A stretch of DNA of 64,000 nt from JBCCQH01 sp039024435 (GTDB lineage Bacteria > Bacteroidota > Bacteroidia > J057 > JADKCL01). Numbering within the stretch: position 1 is the first letter of the stretch; the number at the start of each line of letters is the position of its first letter. The notes under the pieces were generated by a model. That model made no database searches. It saw only the letters and a program-made list of their open reading frames with translations, and had not been told where the DNA came from. Shown here piece by piece: positions 42,902 through 50,932 of the stretch. The translations under genes and the position numbers were made by a program. The stretch is taken from assembly GCA_039024435.1 (NCBI GenBank), contig JBCCQH010000026.1, forward strand, positions 8,625-72,624. Reading direction: 5' to 3'.

Positions 42902-44350
42902 TCAGTTCGCCCCCTTGCCGAACAGCGAGAAATTCATGTCCAAACACGGCAGCAAAGCAGTCATACCCGTATTTTTCTCATTGAACTCTTCGAGGTACTT
43001 TTTGACCTGCTGCACCCGCTTCGAGGTCTTGCCGCTCAAGCGATTGGTCAGGATCTTGAGGAACGCTTTTGTTTGGTCGTAATCCGCAAAATGCGGCTTC
43101 TTGAACTGGCGTTGCAAACTCAAAATCAACTGGTTGGCCAAGTCTACTTCGTCCTGCAGCACGTAAGTAAAGGCCAGGAAACCTTTAACCTCGGCATCCA
43201 TGTGCGGAAATTTTCGGAGGTTGACCTTGTTGCGCAAGCGGTACAAAATCCGCGATGCATTGTCGTAGTTTTTCGCGTAGTAGGCCACATAAGCCTGGAA
43301 AAGCGTGTAGTTGACGTAAGTAACCATCCGCGCCTCTGCCTCAACTTCGATTTTGCTGATGTACTCATCGTAATCCGCCATCAGCTCATTCATGGTGCCT
43401 TCCTTGCGGTGGCGCTCGAGCTTGAAAAACAAGATTTGCGAACACTCCATACCGAAATTGAACTCGGTGAGCAGTTCTTCGATTTTATAATCGAGCAGTT
43501 CGAAGTAAATCTTTTCCTGGATTTCCGCCCCTTGGTTGTGGTAGTACCCAAAGCGCAAAAAGTCAAAGATCAAGTTGATGTTTTTGAACAAAATATCCTC
43601 GGTGCCTTTTTCCAGAATGGTAAAACACCGCTCGAAAGACTCATCCTGGTCCTCCATGATCTCCAAAACGCGCTCCGGAAGGTGCAGGAATTGGCGGGCG
43701 AAAAGGTGGATGATTGATTTACAGACAAAAATACGCTGCGAATCGTACAGATTGTTCAGGTTATTGACCTTCTCGATGATCTTCACCATCTCATTGAAGT
43801 CCGACTTCTTCCGCCCCAGATAGTATTTGTCGTAGGCGCGGAAAAAGGCCATGACCGCATCGATGGCTTTTTCGGTCGTCAGGTAAAAAGCAACTGCCTG
43901 GTCGTACTCTTTGCCGTAGCTGACGCGGTTGCTGTCATCGGCATTGTACATCATCTTCAGGCCGCGGTACACCACCATTAAGACCAGCGGATTGTCCATT
44001 TCCAGCATGGTCTTCTCCAACTTCTTCAGCGTCGTAATTGCGATTTCACGGGGACTGTTGAAGATCAGGTCGTACACCTTGAAGACCTTGTGAATGGCCT
44101 CCATGTTGGGGTCGCCCAAGCGGTTCAGCAAAAAGCTCTCCACCTTTTGATTCAGGCGGGATTTGAGGACATAAAAGGCCGAGGCCGAAATGTCTTGTTT
44201 TTCGAGAAAATCCTCAACTGGATTGTCGCTTTCCCGGATCGTCTTCAAAAACAAAGCGCTTTTTTCCGCTTTGTTTGATGTAAGATTTTGGTAAATACCA
44301 CCAAATTCTTCTTCCGAAAGTTGCTTAATGATTTTATAGAGTGGATCCAT
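42902..44350 (-). CDS. Unrecognised 482-residue helical protein
   Basis: A soluble all-helical protein, distantly related to the genes at 1-319 and 989-2497: LYKIIKQLSEEEFGGIYQNLT, LFLKTIRES, FYVLKSRLNQKVESFLL align with their N-terminal helices. Later segments resemble repeated TPR-like pairs (for example FLHLPERVLEIMEDQDESFERCFTILEKG, LYRLRNKVNLRKFPHMDAEVKGFLAFTYV). No signal peptide, membrane helix or catalytic motif. Family unknown to me. It stands alone on the minus strand. Confidence 0.7.
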   Translation of the reverse strand: MDPLYKIIKQLSEEEFGGIYQNLTSNKAEKSALFLKTIRESDNPVEDFLEKQDISASAFYVLKSRLNQKVESFLLNRLGDPNMEAIHKVFKVYDLIFNSPREIAITTLKKLEKTMLEMDNPLVLMVVYRGLKMMYNADDSNRVSYGKEYDQAVAFYLTTEKAIDAVMAFFRAYDKYYLGRKKSDFNEMVKIIEKVNNLNNLYDSQRIFVCKSIIHLFARQFLHLPERVLEIMEDQDESFERCFTILEKGTEDILFKNINLIFDFLRFGYYHNQGAEIQEKIYFELLDYKIEELLTEFNFGMECSQILFFKLERHRKEGTMNELMADYDEYISKIEVEAEARMVTYVNYTLFQAYVAYYAKNYDNASRILYRLRNKVNLRKFPHMDAEVKGFLAFTYVLQDEVDLANQLILSLQRQFKKPHFADYDQTKAFLKILTNRLSGKTSKRVQQVKKYLEEFNEKNTGMTALLPCLDMNFSLFGKGAN

Positions 44351-44544
44351 AAGGAAAACGCGGCTGGTGTATTTGACTACAAGATTGGCATACGCTACAC
44401 TAACATGGCTATATTAGATAAAATCCCTGAATTATACCAGCAAGGTTTTCCCCGAAAGGTGCCATTGCAACGCGGAAATGCAGAAAACCGGAGCTTGATG
44501 TAAGATATTCACCCCTTTTGTATTTTGCTTCATTGCTGAAATCT

Positions 44545-44638
44545 GCATCTTTGTATTGAAGCATTTACAAAGTTTAGTTGGTTTGTTAGTTTAGTTAGTT
44601 GGTTGGCCTGTTCTTCTCAAGGACAGGCTCTTTTTTTG
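44545..44638 (+). ncRNA. Candidate small RNA ending in a strong terminator
   Basis: Between two minus-strand genes the plus strand shows a -7-like box (GCATCTTTG near 44548-44556), a run rich in TTAGTTGG/TTAGTTAG repeats and then a perfect-looking terminator: GGCCTGTTC, CTTCTCAA-type loop, GGACAGGC, TTTTTTT (44605-44638). No reading frame is credible. A terminated plus-strand transcript here would be a short intergenic RNA. The same TTTAGTTAGT motif precedes the terminator at 2857-2888. Confidence 0.4.
44605..44638 (+). terminator. Rho-independent terminator without an upstream gene
   Basis: Six to eight GC-rich pairs (GCCTGT with ACAGGC, extended by T-G and C-G pairs) followed by seven Ts on the plus strand. 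The rest of the gap between genes (44351-44544 and 44639-44736) shows no gene. Confidence 0.75.
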
Positions 44639-44736
44639 TCCCTATCCGCACCTACTCTCGCCCATCGAAGCTCCCAGTTGCCCCTTGCCGTAACCAGTAA
44701 GAAATATTCGCCGGAAAATGCGCGCATGCAGCCCTT

Positions 44737-45933
44737 TTACCCCCGCACCCGTACCCCTTCAAACAGGTCCAGCAACCGGTCTGCCAGCACCCTCCGGTCA
44801 AATCGCGCCAGGACCAGTTCCCGGCCCTTTCGGCCCATCCGCCGCCGCAGCTGCGGATCGTCCGCCAACTCTAAAATGTTGGCCACCAACTGCGCTTCAT
44901 CCCCCATTGGGGCGGGGCGGCCGCACGCCCAAGCCTCCAGGTAGCCCGCTTGCCAGCCCCGATAATTGGTCACCACCGGCAGCCCAGAAGCCAAGTAATC
45001 GTAAAACTTATTTGCGCTGTTCGCCTCCAAAACCGGGAACGGCGCGAAGGTGATCAACCCGATGTCGGAAGCGGCCAGTAGGGCAGCAACCTCCTCCTTG
45101 GGCACCCGGTCGAGAAAGCGCAAATTGGGGACGTGGGTCCGTTCGGCCAGGGCTTGGACCCGCTCCCGGTCGTTGCCCTGGCCGAGCACCACAAAGCGGA
45201 TGTCGCGCCGGCCTTGCTCCCAAATCATTCGGGCCGCCCGAACAATCGCATCCGCACCATTGGCGACGCCAACCGTGCCCGCGTAGATGACCTGCACCTC
45301 CGCTTTCGGGCCGCGGTCGATGTAAGGGAAAGCCCGGGGATCACAACCGTTGTGGACCACGTGGACTTTTTCGGCGGGAACCCCGTGGGACAATATTTGC
45401 TCCGCCATCCCCTCAGAGAGCGTGACGACTTCCGCCGCTTCCCGGTAAATCCGGTTGGTGCGGCGGTTCAGCCACCCGATCAGCAGCGGATTGCGCACGT
45501 ACCCCATCCCGATGGGCACGTCCGGCCACACGTCCACGCACTCATACACAAAGGGGATCCGCCAGTGGCGGGCGTACTTGCGCCCCAACTCTCCGACCGT
45601 CAGTGGCGTCGATGAAGCGTAAATCAGATCCGGACGTGGCAACCGATCGCGGTAGCGCAGCCCGGCCCGGTAAAATTGCAAAAACGCCCGTAAACGCTGC
45701 CGGAAAGGCATCAAATGCCGGTAGTCGACATTCAATACGTGGATTGGGATGCCCTCCAACTCGATTTTCCATTGCCCCGAAGAACGCCGCATCGTTTCTG
45801 GAAAGTACGCCGGAGAAGTGAGAAAAGTAACTTGGTGCCCGGCTTCTACCCAGCGGCGTGCCAATTCCAGCGAACGGTTGTTGCCACTGCCACCGGGAGG
45901 ACAAAAGTACTGATGCAGGTAGAGAATGTGCAT
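44737..45933 (-). CDS. GT4 family glycosyltransferase (WbuB-like)
   Basis: 398 residues. MHILYLHQYFCPPGGSGNNRSLELARRWVEAGHQVTFLTS is the GT4 acceptor-domain start typical of WbuB-like enzymes; YECVDVWPDVPIGMGY, EVVTLSEGMAEQIL and VHVVHNGCDPRAFPY follow, and the donor domain has VIYAGTVGVANGADAIVRA, FLDRVPKEEVAALLAASDIGLITFAPF and the EANSANKFYDYLASGLPVV E-x7-E region. It adds a sugar to a lipid-linked envelope glycan, probably O-antigen or capsule. It begins right at the stop of the WecA/MraY-like gene upstream, so the pair acts in one pathway. Confidence 0.9.
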   Translation of the reverse strand: MHILYLHQYFCPPGGSGNNRSLELARRWVEAGHQVTFLTSPAYFPETMRRSSGQWKIELEGIPIHVLNVDYRHLMPFRQRLRAFLQFYRAGLRYRDRLPRPDLIYASSTPLTVGELGRKYARHWRIPFVYECVDVWPDVPIGMGYVRNPLLIGWLNRRTNRIYREAAEVVTLSEGMAEQILSHGVPAEKVHVVHNGCDPRAFPYIDRGPKAEVQVIYAGTVGVANGADAIVRAARMIWEQGRRDIRFVVLGQGNDRERVQALAERTHVPNLRFLDRVPKEEVAALLAASDIGLITFAPFPVLEANSANKFYDYLASGLPVVTNYRGWQAGYLEAWACGRPAPMGDEAQLVANILELADDPQLRRRMGRKGRELVLARFDRRVLADRLLDLFEGVRVRG

Positions 45934-47103
45934 TTAAGAATGCTGCTTTTCCTGGGCTTGCACCGGGCCGTTTTGCCGTTCCAAATAAGCCCGCTGAAAA
46001 GTCTTGGAAAAGCGCTGCTTGGCCACGCCGATCCGTTCGCCCCGCTTGTAGATGAAGAAAAATATCAGGGCCAAAATGCCCAAATAGCCCACAAAAGCAA
46101 ACGTATTCAAGGCCGAAGTCTGGAGGAAATAGCGCAGCCCAAAGATCGCCAGCGCCCCCGAAGTCAGGGATACCAGCCCCAAAGCCACCGGAACCAAGTG
46201 CTGGGGCACTCCCAGGTAGCTCATGTTGTGGGTCAGGTGATCTTTCCCTCCGACAAACGGTGACTGCCCCCGCATGAGTCGCCCAACTGTGACGAAGGTC
46301 GTGTCCATGATCGGCACGATAAATACCATTACCGGAACGATCATCCGGGTAATCCAAGGCTGCGAACTGCCGTTGATGCCCCAGTCAAAATTCCAAAAAA
46401 AGTGGATGCCGATAAAGGCAAGAAAAGCGCCTAAAAATTGGCTTCCGGTATCGCCCATGTAGATCCGGGACGGGTGCCAGTTGTGGATCAAAAACCCGAT
46501 GAACGCTCCGGCGCAAGCCACGAGCACGAACAGGAAAGCATTGTCCCCCACATCACTGGGAAATACCATCAGGCGCATGATCGTCACCACCACGATGATC
46601 AACGAGACCGTGCCCGTAACTGCATCCATGTTGTCCAGCAGATTCACGCTGTTCATGATCCCGACCACCCAAAAAACCGTAAAGAAATAGTTGAGCGCGG
46701 GAATGTCAAACACCGAGATGTGCAGATCGTACATGATCATGATCACCGCGCAGGTAACCTGCCCGAGAAACTTGAGCAAAGGCCGCGTGTTGTAGGTATC
46801 GTCCTGAAGTCCAATGAAAAAACCCAGGGTCGTGACGATGATCAAGGCGAGAAAATTGCTTCCTGCTTCCCGCGTGGGAATGCCGTAGGCGAGGAAAAAC
46901 GCAACCACGGCCAGCACAAAGGTGACGAAGAAGGAAATTCCGCCAACCGTAGGCTTGGTAGTACTCGCCCACCGAATCACGTTTGGACCGCCGGTGTCTG
47001 CCTCTGCGCGTTTGCGCGCGTGGCGAAAGAGGTTGAGATTCAGCAGATAAGAGAAGATTGCTGATCCCACCAGCAGAACGGTGCCCAACATTACTATTGT
47101 CAA
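45934..47103 (-). CDS. WecA/MraY-family undecaprenyl-phosphate sugar-1-phosphate transferase
   Basis: 389 residues with ten or so membrane helices. The PNPT signature is clear: cytoplasmic Asp motif LGFFIGLQDDTYNTRPLLKF (DD), NLLDNMDAVTGT (DNxDA) and the C-terminal HNWHPSRIYMGDTGSQFLG with the HxH/GD pair. These transfer a hexosamine-1-phosphate from a UDP-sugar to undecaprenyl phosphate, the first step of O-antigen or exopolysaccharide synthesis; the sugar cannot be read from sequence. WecA-like rather than MraY is favoured by the absence of peptidoglycan genes nearby. The GT4 gene follows with no gap. Confidence 0.88.
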   Translation of the reverse strand: MTIVMLGTVLLVGSAIFSYLLNLNLFRHARKRAEADTGGPNVIRWASTTKPTVGGISFFVTFVLAVVAFFLAYGIPTREAGSNFLALIIVTTLGFFIGLQDDTYNTRPLLKFLGQVTCAVIMIMYDLHISVFDIPALNYFFTVFWVVGIMNSVNLLDNMDAVTGTVSLIIVVVTIMRLMVFPSDVGDNAFLFVLVACAGAFIGFLIHNWHPSRIYMGDTGSQFLGAFLAFIGIHFFWNFDWGINGSSQPWITRMIVPVMVFIVPIMDTTFVTVGRLMRGQSPFVGGKDHLTHNMSYLGVPQHLVPVALGLVSLTSGALAIFGLRYFLQTSALNTFAFVGYLGILALIFFFIYKRGERIGVAKQRFSKTFQRAYLERQNGPVQAQEKQHS

Positions 47104-47128
47104 TGTAATTCAGGTTGAATTTCCGAGC

Positions 47129-47160
47129 TAAAGGTACAACTTAAATCCGGAAAGGGGCAA
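47129..47160 (-). promoter_or_regulatory. Promoter of the WecA-like/GT4 pair
   Basis: On the minus strand TACCTTTA (47136-47129) with TTG (47160-47158) 21 bases upstream, 26 bases before the start codon at 47103. The last base of the -7 box differs from consensus. Confidence 0.5.
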
Positions 47161-47355
47161 AACTTTTGCTCAACACCCGGACCGTGCGGATGAAGGCCCC
47201 CATCCGGTCGCCGAATTGCCACCGTGCCCTCAGCGCTTCTTGGTTTACGAAAAAAAGCCCAACAAGATCCCGGAAAGTTCCCCCGTGGGTGTAAGAAGCT
47301 GTTTAAAAATTGATCGGCGACCATCGCTCCCGCGAGGTTGGATTTCAATCTCCAG

Positions 47356-50300
47356 CTAGAAAAAGGCCTTGATTTGGGCCCTTCCGGTATGTAAAATCTG
47401 GTTTTCCTGCGAGGCGCGCCCATCGTAGGTCAGGCTGAGTTCCAAACTCTTGGTGATATAAAAGGTCGTAAAAACTTGCCAAATCGCATTGAATCCGGGC
47501 TGAAGCTGTTCCCGCAACTCGTATTCCGCCGAGAAACCAGCCGAGCCGTCCTGCCGGATATTCACCAACTCGAGCTTAGCAAAGACATTGTTCCGGTCCT
47601 TCAGGTTTAGCTTTGCATCAAAAATCAACTTGTGCAGATTGACTGTCGCGTCGACGCGACTGGAATCGTTCGTATTTTCCTTGTACTTGTACTCGTAGCC
47701 GGTACTGAATCGGAATTTGCGGCTGATTTGGAAGTTAAGCTTGGGCTTTATCTCGATGAAAGAAATGTTGAAATTGCGGGAGCTGAAGGCGGCGGCCAGG
47801 CTGCGGCGGTCGCCCAGACGGAATTCGTTTTCGAAGCTTTTGTTCTGGCCGAAGTTCAAACGCTGGTCCGCCCCGTAGCTGCGCAGGCTGCGCGACTCAT
47901 CGCCGCTGACCAGAAAGAGTTTGCTCTGGTTATCGACAAAGGAAAACTTGAGGTCCCCTACCCGATTGTTCCGAAAAAAGTACAAATCCTGCCGCAGCGT
48001 GTACTGCGCGTCCAGCAGACTGGTGTCGGCAAAGACATTGCCGAGGTTCACGAGGTAGCTGGCCAGATCGGTGCCGGCTTCCTTTTTCTGTGCCACCCGG
48101 AAATTCGTCACCGAGCTGATGTTCCGCACAAACTCCTTGAGCGGCTTGCGTGAGCGCTTAATAGCGCGCTTCAACTCAAATTTCAGGTTGCCGGAGAAAT
48201 TCAGTGCAGTCGAGGGAAATAACTCGGTCGTGGGGATGAGCACCCGCACGAAAAAGTTGCTGCGGTTCGGATTGGTGGAATATTGGAACTCGTCCAAGTC
48301 CTGCACCCCATTGCTGTCCGCATCAATCCATTCGTAGTCTCCCTGGCCGGGAAACACTTCCACGTAGGCAATCTGCCGCCGCGCCACCTGTTCCGAGGTC
48401 ACCTCGTAGATCAGATTCGAGAAGATCAGGCGGTTCTTCGTGTAGAACGCCCCCTGAAAGTTGGTGATGAAGGTCTGGTTGTTGTTCAATCCTTGCTCCA
48501 AAAACCGGTTGTCCAGCAACCGAAACTGCCGGTAGCTCGACGTATTTTGCAAGCTCAGGGTCGGCAGCGGATTCAGGATGATCTTGAGGTAGCCAGTGTG
48601 CGCCTCCGATTTGTCCCGGTACAGCGTATCCAGCACCTCAAATTCCTTGCGGTAATTGTAATAGAGGTGCAGATCGAAATTCTCGATGCCCTCGGTTTTG
48701 AGGTAGGGTTTGAGGTCGTTAAAGCGGAAGGCGCCGTTTTGCTGCTCACCTTCCAGTTCATTGCTTTTGTTTTCCAGCCAAATTTCCGATCCGATCCGCA
48801 ACTTGCCCAGGGTCTTGAAGACATCTCCGTTGTGCCGGGTCCAGCGGGAAAAGGCCGAGGTCTGGTTGTCGCGGGTGGTGATCGTCGTGAATTTGTATTT
48901 GCCCTGCAAAAGCTTGTGGCTGCTTTCCGCCTCGTATAACTGCTTGAGCGAAAACAAGCGATCCCCAAAGGTTCGGATCCCCGAATTGGCGAGGAAGCGG
49001 ACCTGGTCCTTGTACTTGATTTCGACGATCCCCTCGGAGACATTTTCCGCCAGCCGCTCTCCGAGATCATCGAAGTTCCACTCCCGACCGTATTCGACCT
49101 TGTACACCCGGTCGATGTTCTCGAAGCGTGCGCCCACGTAGCGGTGGCTCACGTCCACCCGCATTTCCAGGGAATCTCCGAGCTTGATCTGGTCCAGGCG
49201 GATGCCGGTCTTGTTGGCGAGGTCAACGTTGTCCGCATCGTCCAGCGCCGATTGCCGGTTCAGGTCCACGCTGCTCACCGCCATTTCGGTGTAGACCGCC
49301 GCCCGATTGGTGAGCTTGTACTCTACCTGCACGTCCGCGACCTGCCGCGAAGTCGCGGGTACCAGCGGACGAATCGGGGCGTAATCCCCGGTCGGCACAA
49401 AGTTGCTGTCTGGGGCCACCCAGCGAAAGACAGTTCCGTTTACGAGGCTGGATTCGCGCACGTAGTTGCCGTTGCCCCGCCCGACATTTGAGAAAACCAC
49501 CCGGTAGAGCGCCGAATCGGGGTCTTCGGAAAATACATAGCGCTCGTAGCTGATTCCCCGCACCACCGTGTCCCGGCGCTGGTACTGGATGGTGGATTCA
49601 TTTTCCGGAGGCCCGACCGAATCGATCCCACTGACGAAGGCCGAGGCGATGCTGTCCCCTGCCGCCGCCAAAGAGTCCAGTGCTTCGTCAGAAAAATCGC
49701 CCTCCACCGGCGCATTGGGGTTGTCGGCATCGCGCCCGTAAGAGCCCTTGACCGTGAGGCGCCCTTTGAGCAGATCCGCACCAAAATCGGTGAAGAACAG
49801 CGAGCGGTTGTAGAAGCGGTCGGTGTATTCGAAGTCAACCACAATCCGCGAGGCCGAGTTGATGATGCGCTGGGACGTAAAGCGCAGCTCCCCGGAATTG
49901 TAGTCCATCACGTAGTCGTTGCCCTCGCCGCGGGTCATCAGCTCCCCGTTCAGGAACACCTTTTCGCTGCCCGCCAGCACGATGATGAAGCGCTCCGCAT
50001 TCCGCCCGGATAGCCGGTACGGTCCCTGCACGCCCTCCTGACCCGGGAAGGAATTCGTATTGAATTTGCCCTTGGCGACGGCACCACGTACCCCAACCCG
50101 GAAATTTTGCTCCTGGATTTGAAACCCAATCCCCTGGACGTTGCGGTAAAAGTTGGCGAAGTTGGTCCCGCGGTGATTGATTTCGAAGTCCCCCAGGATC
50201 ACCTGATCGTTGCGCCGCACCAACTGGATGAACACCTTGTCGAAGTCATTGATCTGCTGCGTCGTCCCGTCGGGCTGAATCGGAATATTCTCGTCGGTGA

Positions 50301-50862
50301 TCGCCGCTTTGAGCATCAACTCGTCCCCCAGGTCCCCCTCCAATTGCAGACGCAGGCCACTCGTCACCGCGAGGTTCTGATTGCTCCCGACCGAAAGCCC
50401 CCGGGAGATGCTCCCGCTCTTGTTTACCGCCGACGGGAAAAATACGACTTGATCGCCGCCTTGATCGTATACTTCTTCCACATCGATGCCCTTCTCCCCA
50501 TTCAGGGTATCGCGCACGATCCGAAATGAGCGAAAGGCAAACTTGCGGTTCAGAAAATCGGGGAAGTAGCGGTAGTTGACTTCCAGGGGGATCTCCGAAT
50601 AGGCCGAATCCAGCAGCACAAACGCCCCCGAAACGTAGTCCAGCCAGTACGCCGGACCGGCCAGCACCTTATCACCGGCAAAGATCGTTTCCGAGAACGG
50701 AACCAGGTACTCCTTCCCGAGTTGGGTGGTATCGCCCACCGCCACCGTAACCGCCTCGCTGAAGATGCGGGAATTTTGGGCCTTTGTCGGGGAAAATGCA
50801 AACGCAAAGGCGATCCAGGACAGCACGATCCATCGGTAAGGTCGGCAATAACCCGCACGCAC
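47356..50862 (-). CDS. Large predicted outer-membrane beta-barrel protein
   Basis: About 1168 residues from the GTG at 50862, chosen because it gives a basic N-terminus and hydrophobic signal (WIVLSWIAFAFAFSPTKAQ) and clears the end of the upstream kinase gene; starts further upstream (up to 50991) lie inside that gene. After an N-terminal periplasmic beta domain, the segment SGSISRGLSVGSNQNLAVTSGLRLQLEG and the later long series of alternating strands, ending in IKAFF, suggest a large barrel. The early block and the ITDENIPIQPDGTTQQINDFDKVFIQL segment recall SprA, the T9SS translocon, but the protein is half its size, so I assign no function. It is downstream of and same strand as the NtrY-like kinase gene. 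Confidence 0.65.
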   Translation of the reverse strand: MRAGYCRPYRWIVLSWIAFAFAFSPTKAQNSRIFSEAVTVAVGDTTQLGKEYLVPFSETIFAGDKVLAGPAYWLDYVSGAFVLLDSAYSEIPLEVNYRYFPDFLNRKFAFRSFRIVRDTLNGEKGIDVEEVYDQGGDQVVFFPSAVNKSGSISRGLSVGSNQNLAVTSGLRLQLEGDLGDELMLKAAITDENIPIQPDGTTQQINDFDKVFIQLVRRNDQVILGDFEINHRGTNFANFYRNVQGIGFQIQEQNFRVGVRGAVAKGKFNTNSFPGQEGVQGPYRLSGRNAERFIIVLAGSEKVFLNGELMTRGEGNDYVMDYNSGELRFTSQRIINSASRIVVDFEYTDRFYNRSLFFTDFGADLLKGRLTVKGSYGRDADNPNAPVEGDFSDEALDSLAAAGDSIASAFVSGIDSVGPPENESTIQYQRRDTVVRGISYERYVFSEDPDSALYRVVFSNVGRGNGNYVRESSLVNGTVFRWVAPDSNFVPTGDYAPIRPLVPATSRQVADVQVEYKLTNRAAVYTEMAVSSVDLNRQSALDDADNVDLANKTGIRLDQIKLGDSLEMRVDVSHRYVGARFENIDRVYKVEYGREWNFDDLGERLAENVSEGIVEIKYKDQVRFLANSGIRTFGDRLFSLKQLYEAESSHKLLQGKYKFTTITTRDNQTSAFSRWTRHNGDVFKTLGKLRIGSEIWLENKSNELEGEQQNGAFRFNDLKPYLKTEGIENFDLHLYYNYRKEFEVLDTLYRDKSEAHTGYLKIILNPLPTLSLQNTSSYRQFRLLDNRFLEQGLNNNQTFITNFQGAFYTKNRLIFSNLIYEVTSEQVARRQIAYVEVFPGQGDYEWIDADSNGVQDLDEFQYSTNPNRSNFFVRVLIPTTELFPSTALNFSGNLKFELKRAIKRSRKPLKEFVRNISSVTNFRVAQKKEAGTDLASYLVNLGNVFADTSLLDAQYTLRQDLYFFRNNRVGDLKFSFVDNQSKLFLVSGDESRSLRSYGADQRLNFGQNKSFENEFRLGDRRSLAAAFSSRNFNISFIEIKPKLNFQISRKFRFSTGYEYKYKENTNDSSRVDATVNLHKLIFDAKLNLKDRNNVFAKLELVNIRQDGSAGFSAEYELREQLQPGFNAIWQVFTTFYITKSLELSLTYDGRASQENQILHTGRAQIKAFF

Positions 50863-50932
50863 GCCGCTGGCCTCACCCCGATAAAGCCGACCGAGGGAGG
50901 AGATTCGTGCGCAAAGCAAGCGGAGCGGAGGG

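Noticed and set aside
44605..44638. Terminator of the GT4 gene at 44737-45933
   Set aside because: The T-run is on the plus strand only; on the minus strand the stem is followed by CAACCAAC, so it does not serve the minus-strand gene.
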